Source of the DNA: CAVUWL01 sp963700105
GTDB lineage: Bacteria; Actinomycetota; Thermoleophilia; Solirubrobacterales; 70-9
DNA length: 64,000 bases
Reading direction: 5' to 3'
Assembly: GCA_963700105.1 (NCBI GenBank)
Contig: CAVOWL010000001.1
Coordinates: forward strand, 434,001-498,000
The notes under the pieces were generated by a model, which saw only the letters and a program-made list of their open reading frames with translations, was not told the origin of the DNA and made no database searches. Both the position numbers and the translations under genes were made by a program. Below, in pieces: positions 61,106 through 64,000 of this stretch; within the stretch, counting starts at the first letter, position 1; every line of letters starts with the position of its first letter.

Positions 61106-63527
61106 TCAACCCCCACGCGAGAGATTGCGCCGCTGCTCCGGGTGCGAGGCAAGATGGCGGTCGCGGCGAAGCCGGCGCAGCTGCTCGAGGCGCTCCGGGT
61201 TGGCGCCCTCCCGACGCTGGCGCAATCCCTCAGCTGCCTGACGGGGTCGCCCGATGACCCGACCCGGAATGCTGCCCGCAACATCGAGGCGCTGTCGATC
61301 GCGCTTGGTCGCTTTCTCGATCGCCACCTCGGCCGCCTCGCGATCCGGACCACGCAGGGCTTCGAACTGAGCCCGGTCATATCCGGCTCGGTGGGCGTGG
61401 TCGGCCGGATCCTTCGAACGCAGCAGCAGCTCGCGGTCCTCGGCCGCGAAGCGCTGTAGGTCGCGCTCGCTCCAGCGCTCGCCAAGACGGCGCTGGTTGT
61501 GGGCAACGTGCGCCACCAGAGCCTCAGCCCGTTCGAAGCGCTCACCGGGCGCGTCGCGCTTTCTGTCCGCCCCTAGGCGCTCGCTGGGAGACTCCTTCGC
61601 CGGCGCCATACCCACCTTCCCGCCCTTTGCGTTTGTCGAAGACCGAAGAGTGTTGAAGGACCGCTGGCTTCCTCGCTCCGCCTCCTGGGGCCCCGCTTCG
61701 GCCAGCGTCCCCTTGGCCTCCTGGTAGCGCTGATCGGCTAGGGCGCGAGCGCTGCTTTGCAGCGAGTCATTCGCCGTCTCTCGGGTCGCCGCACCGCCAT
61801 CGGCGATCCGCGTGCGAGCCAAATGCCAGCCGCGACGACCAACACCCTTCACGGTATTGCTGCCGCTCCCCGAGATCCGCCTGGCGATCGAGAAGCCAGC
61901 GAGGCCCGCGACGCTGAGGCCGTGCCCGGCGTGGCGGTCAGCTTCGCCGATGCTCATCCAGTCGATCAGCTGGGCGCGCTTTAGGAAGACGGCCCAGCTG
62001 AAGGCCGCAGAGAGCAGAAAGCCGGTGGCACTTCCAGCAGCACCATCAACCTGGCCGAGAATCGAGATCCCGAGCAAAACGACCGAGAGGAAGGCCGCAT
62101 AGATCACCTTGGCGACCGTGGCGCCAAGCAGCGTCAGACCCCAGGTCTTAAAAGCGCGCCGGCCAGAGTCACCGAGCAGCGGGAAGAAAGAGGGCGAACG
62201 GCGCCGCGAGCAGCAAGACAAAAGCGATCGCCGCCTGGCTGAAGAGTCGGATCGCGAGCCAGGCCAAGAGCAAGATCGCCCCGGCCAGTGCGATCGCGAA
62301 GAGCGCCAGCATCGAGAGCCGCGTCAGCACCCCATTGCCACCCTGGGCGGCAACTTTCGCCTTGTAGAGCTGATCGCCGTTGAAGTAGCTCCAGAGAGCT
62401 TCGCGGGCCGGACTGCCCGGCGAGGAGCGTAGGTAAAGGTCGATCACGCTCTTGGGCCGTCCGTAGCGCTTGCGGGCAAAGCCCGCGCAGGCTTCCTTGG
62501 CCTGGGTATTGCCAAGGTTGGAGAGCACCGCTAGCAACGCCAGGGCGCCAAAGTCGGCGCAGAACTTTTCGTTTGACTTTTGGACTGCTTCTTCAGGCGG
62601 CGCCCCCAGCGCCCACTTCACATCGGAGAAGTCGAGGCCGGCGAAGGGCACTTCGACCAGACGCGACCAAGTGGACGACATCGTTTCGGCATAGGTGCCG
62701 CTGGGCCGCGAAACCGAGCCGGACTGGGGAGCGCTGATCGCGGCGAGGGCCACTTCGTCGGATAGGCCAGCGAGCTGGCCGACCGATTCGCGCGGCTGAT
62801 GAATCACCCAGAGACCGACGATCAGCATCGCGATCCCTGCCAGTGTCCCGGCCACCCCTGCGGCAAGCTCGCGACGGAGCAGACCCCTGTAGGCGAACCA
62901 GATGCCGCCGGCAACGACCGTCGCGGAGAGCCAGGGATCGGTGATCCCTGCATAGACTCGCCCCAGCGCGGCAGAGATATGGCTCATCGTCTGCCCGCTC
63001 GAGAAGGGGTTTAGGCCGAAGGCAAGCCCGAGCAGCTCCAGGACAAGCTTTAAGACAAAGATCAGCCCCAGCCAGATTCCGTTAAGGACGGTGGCGAAGC
63101 CATAGAGGATGTCGCCGATCGGATGGGTGATGCCGGTCGAAATGAAGATGTCAAAGCCATAGTTGGAGGCCGGGTAGTTGCTCTCGGGGGTACCGCCCGT
63201 TTCGCAGGCAAGGCGCGTTTCGCGGCTGCGAATCTGGGCGAGCTGATCACAGACCGGATCGCGGATTCCCAGACCGCTGAGCGGGTCGACCTGGCCGGTG
63301 GCGCCGAGTTCGCGCGCCTCGGTATCTACGCCGACGCTGTCGGGACTGAGCAGCTGAGCGCCCTGGGGAGGGGGAGCGCTTGGCGACCGTTCTGCCTGGA
63401 GATGCTTACCGTGCTTCGCCGTCGTGCCGCCGGAGGGGCGAGGGGCGGCGCGAGCCGGCGTCGTCAGCCAGAGCGACGCGAACGCGACCAACGCGAGTGC
63501 ACCCCAGCTGAAAGTCCCAAAACCCAA
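61106..63527 (-). pseudogene. VirB6/TrbL-like polytopic membrane protein, frameshifted
   Basis: Frame one, from TTG 63527, starts with a signal-like segment ('SWGALALVAFASLWLTTPAR') and has several membrane segments ('GLIFVLKLVLELLGLAFGL', 'LSATVVAGGIWFAYRGLL'). It ends early in 'AIAFVLLLAAPFALF', and frame two continues at once with 'FFPLLGDSGRRAFKTWGLTL', further segments and a long charged cytoplasmic tail. One extra base near 62184-62192 explains the break. The layout fits the VirB6/TrbL inner-membrane part of type IV secretion channels. A programmed or re-initiation mechanism is not excluded. Confidence 0.72.
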
Positions 63528-63561
63528 CCTGTCAATCGAACGGCGGACTACACTTGGCGAT

Positions 63562-63723
63562 ATGGTCTCACGAGCCTCCAGCAATGAGACCGAGGACTTA
63601 CGACGAGCTCGATCAATTCGCACCGAGGCCGACCGAGGTGCCCCGATGAGCGAGCGACTTGCTCGCCTCCACGCGCTTTGCAAACAGATGAGCGCCATCA
63701 AGGGGGCGGCCCAGAAGCGTTGA
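63562..63723 (+). CDS. Small putative antitoxin upstream of a nucleotidyltransferase
   Basis: 53 residues from ATG 63562 ('MVSRASSNETEDLRRARSIR'), charged and helical, ending 'RLARLHALCKQMSAIKGAAQ'. An in-frame longer start overlaps the divergent membrane protein gene. The stop overlaps the next start (TTGA), the usual tight link of a toxin-antitoxin operon. Role inferred from that position; no family recognised. Confidence 0.6.
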   Translation: MVSRASSNETEDLRRARSIRTEADRGAPMSERLARLHALCKQMSAIKGAAQKR

Positions 63724-64000
63724 GTGGGTTCGACCTTCGCTCGCTCCTTTCCGCGCTTTGCGATCACAAGGTGCGCTTCGTCGTGATCGGGGGTGTAGCG
63801 GTTGCCGCCCACGGTTACGTTCGCGGGACCGAGGACCTGGACCTGGTCCCTGACCCCGACCCGGCGAACCTGAAACGGCTCGTCAAGGCACTTACCGAGC
63901 TGGATTCCACCCTTCCGACTGCCAAAGAAAGACCATTTGACCCAGCGACCGACGCAACTGCAATTCGTCGCGGGGGAAATGTCACGGCGATGACCAAATT
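63720..64000 (+). CDS. AbiEii/MNT-like nucleotidyltransferase toxin, cut by the window end
   Basis: From TTG 63720, 93 codons visible: 'FDLRSLLSALCDHKVRFVVI' and the nucleotidyltransferase motif 'GGVAVAAHGYVRGTEDLDLV' (GG...TxDLDL, metal-binding Asp residues), then 'PDPANLKRLVKALTEL'. Proteins of this fold act as toxins that modify tRNA or protein targets, or as phage-defence effectors. Overlap with the small gene upstream fits a toxin-antitoxin pair. Confidence 0.8.
   Translation, partial: MSGFDLRSLLSALCDHKVRFVVIGGVAVAAHGYVRGTEDLDLVPDPDPANLKRLVKALTELDSTLPTAKERPFDPATDATAIRRGGNVTAMTK

Larger units (their letters stand above)
53607..64000. mobile_element. Left part of an integrative and probably conjugative element
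   Basis: From the tRNA-Thr fragment to the window end: tyrosine integrase, excisionase, two replication-relaxation-like proteins around a coupling-type ATPase, sigma factor, HicAB remnant, SLT-NlpC/P60 hydrolase, VirB8/TcpC-like and VirB6-like proteins, and a nucleotidyltransferase toxin pair. No relaxase or VirB4 ATPase is in view; these and the right end would be past 64 kb. Confidence 0.8.

Noticed and set aside
61106..62221. Treating the second frame of the VirB6-like protein as a separate gene
   Set aside because: Its first residues before 'FFPLLGDSGRRA' are out-of-frame reading of the upstream gene; the membrane segment is continuous across the break.
1..64000. CRISPR arrays, rRNA genes or prophage structural genes
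   Set aside because: No spaced short repeats, rRNA-like sequence, or capsid, tail or terminase genes were seen.

Overview
The window reads as chromosome of a high-GC actinobacterium, most likely class Thermoleophilia (order Solirubrobacterales or close). Grounds: two adjacent secreted proteins with the 'LSYANV...LGGGA.A' N-terminus common in that class, a MarP-type protease, an F420-type luciferase-like oxidoreductase, and several acyl-CoA dehydrogenases. Coding density is high, with many 1-11 bp overlaps and frequent GTG/TTG starts. All assignments come from reading the sequence and translations; no database search was run.

Layout. 0-4.6 kb: AddAB/AdnAB-type helicase-nuclease pair (first gene cut by the window edge). 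4.6-11.7 kb: xseB-xseA, HxlR regulator, MarP-like protease, divergent penicillin-binding protein, lipoprotein, SRPBCC, FHA and coiled-coil proteins. 11.6-21.1 kb: gltB, then lysA-hom-thrC-thrB (lysine/threonine synthesis). 21-33 kb: CDF transporter, cell-wall-binding-repeat protein, then an acyl-CoA catabolic cluster (three acyl-CoA dehydrogenases, thiolase, 3-hydroxyacyl-CoA dehydrogenase, luciferase-like enzyme, and the remains of a Baeyer-Villiger-type monooxygenase). These transcription units share a 6-7 bp inverted repeat with a 6 bp spacer (core CTGGY-N6-RCCAG), so they look like one regulon.

33-45.7 kb: CNNM/CorC-type membrane protein, BtuF-like protein, rhomboid protease, ECF sigma factor with a membrane partner, a PlsC-GpsA fusion, a ring-cleavage dioxygenase plus maleylacetate-reductase-like pair, a DUF2600 terpene synthase and a SoxR-like regulator. 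45.8-53.4 kb: secreted and surface proteins, an inactivated IS5-family element (49000-49894), and a TetR regulator.

53.6 kb to the right edge: left end of an integrative (probably conjugative) element. It starts at a 42-bp 3' fragment of tRNA-Thr(TGT), followed by a tyrosine integrase with a likely leaderless promoter, an excisionase, and two replication-relaxation-like proteins flanking a TraD/VirD4-like ATPase. Then come an element-borne sigma factor, a HicAB locus with frameshifted hicA, and transfer-channel genes (SLT-NlpC/P60 hydrolase, VirB8/TcpC-like protein, VirB6-like membrane protein), two of which carry single-base frame breaks. A nucleotidyltransferase toxin-antitoxin pair runs off the window. 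The intact tRNA-Thr and right end should lie beyond 64 kb.
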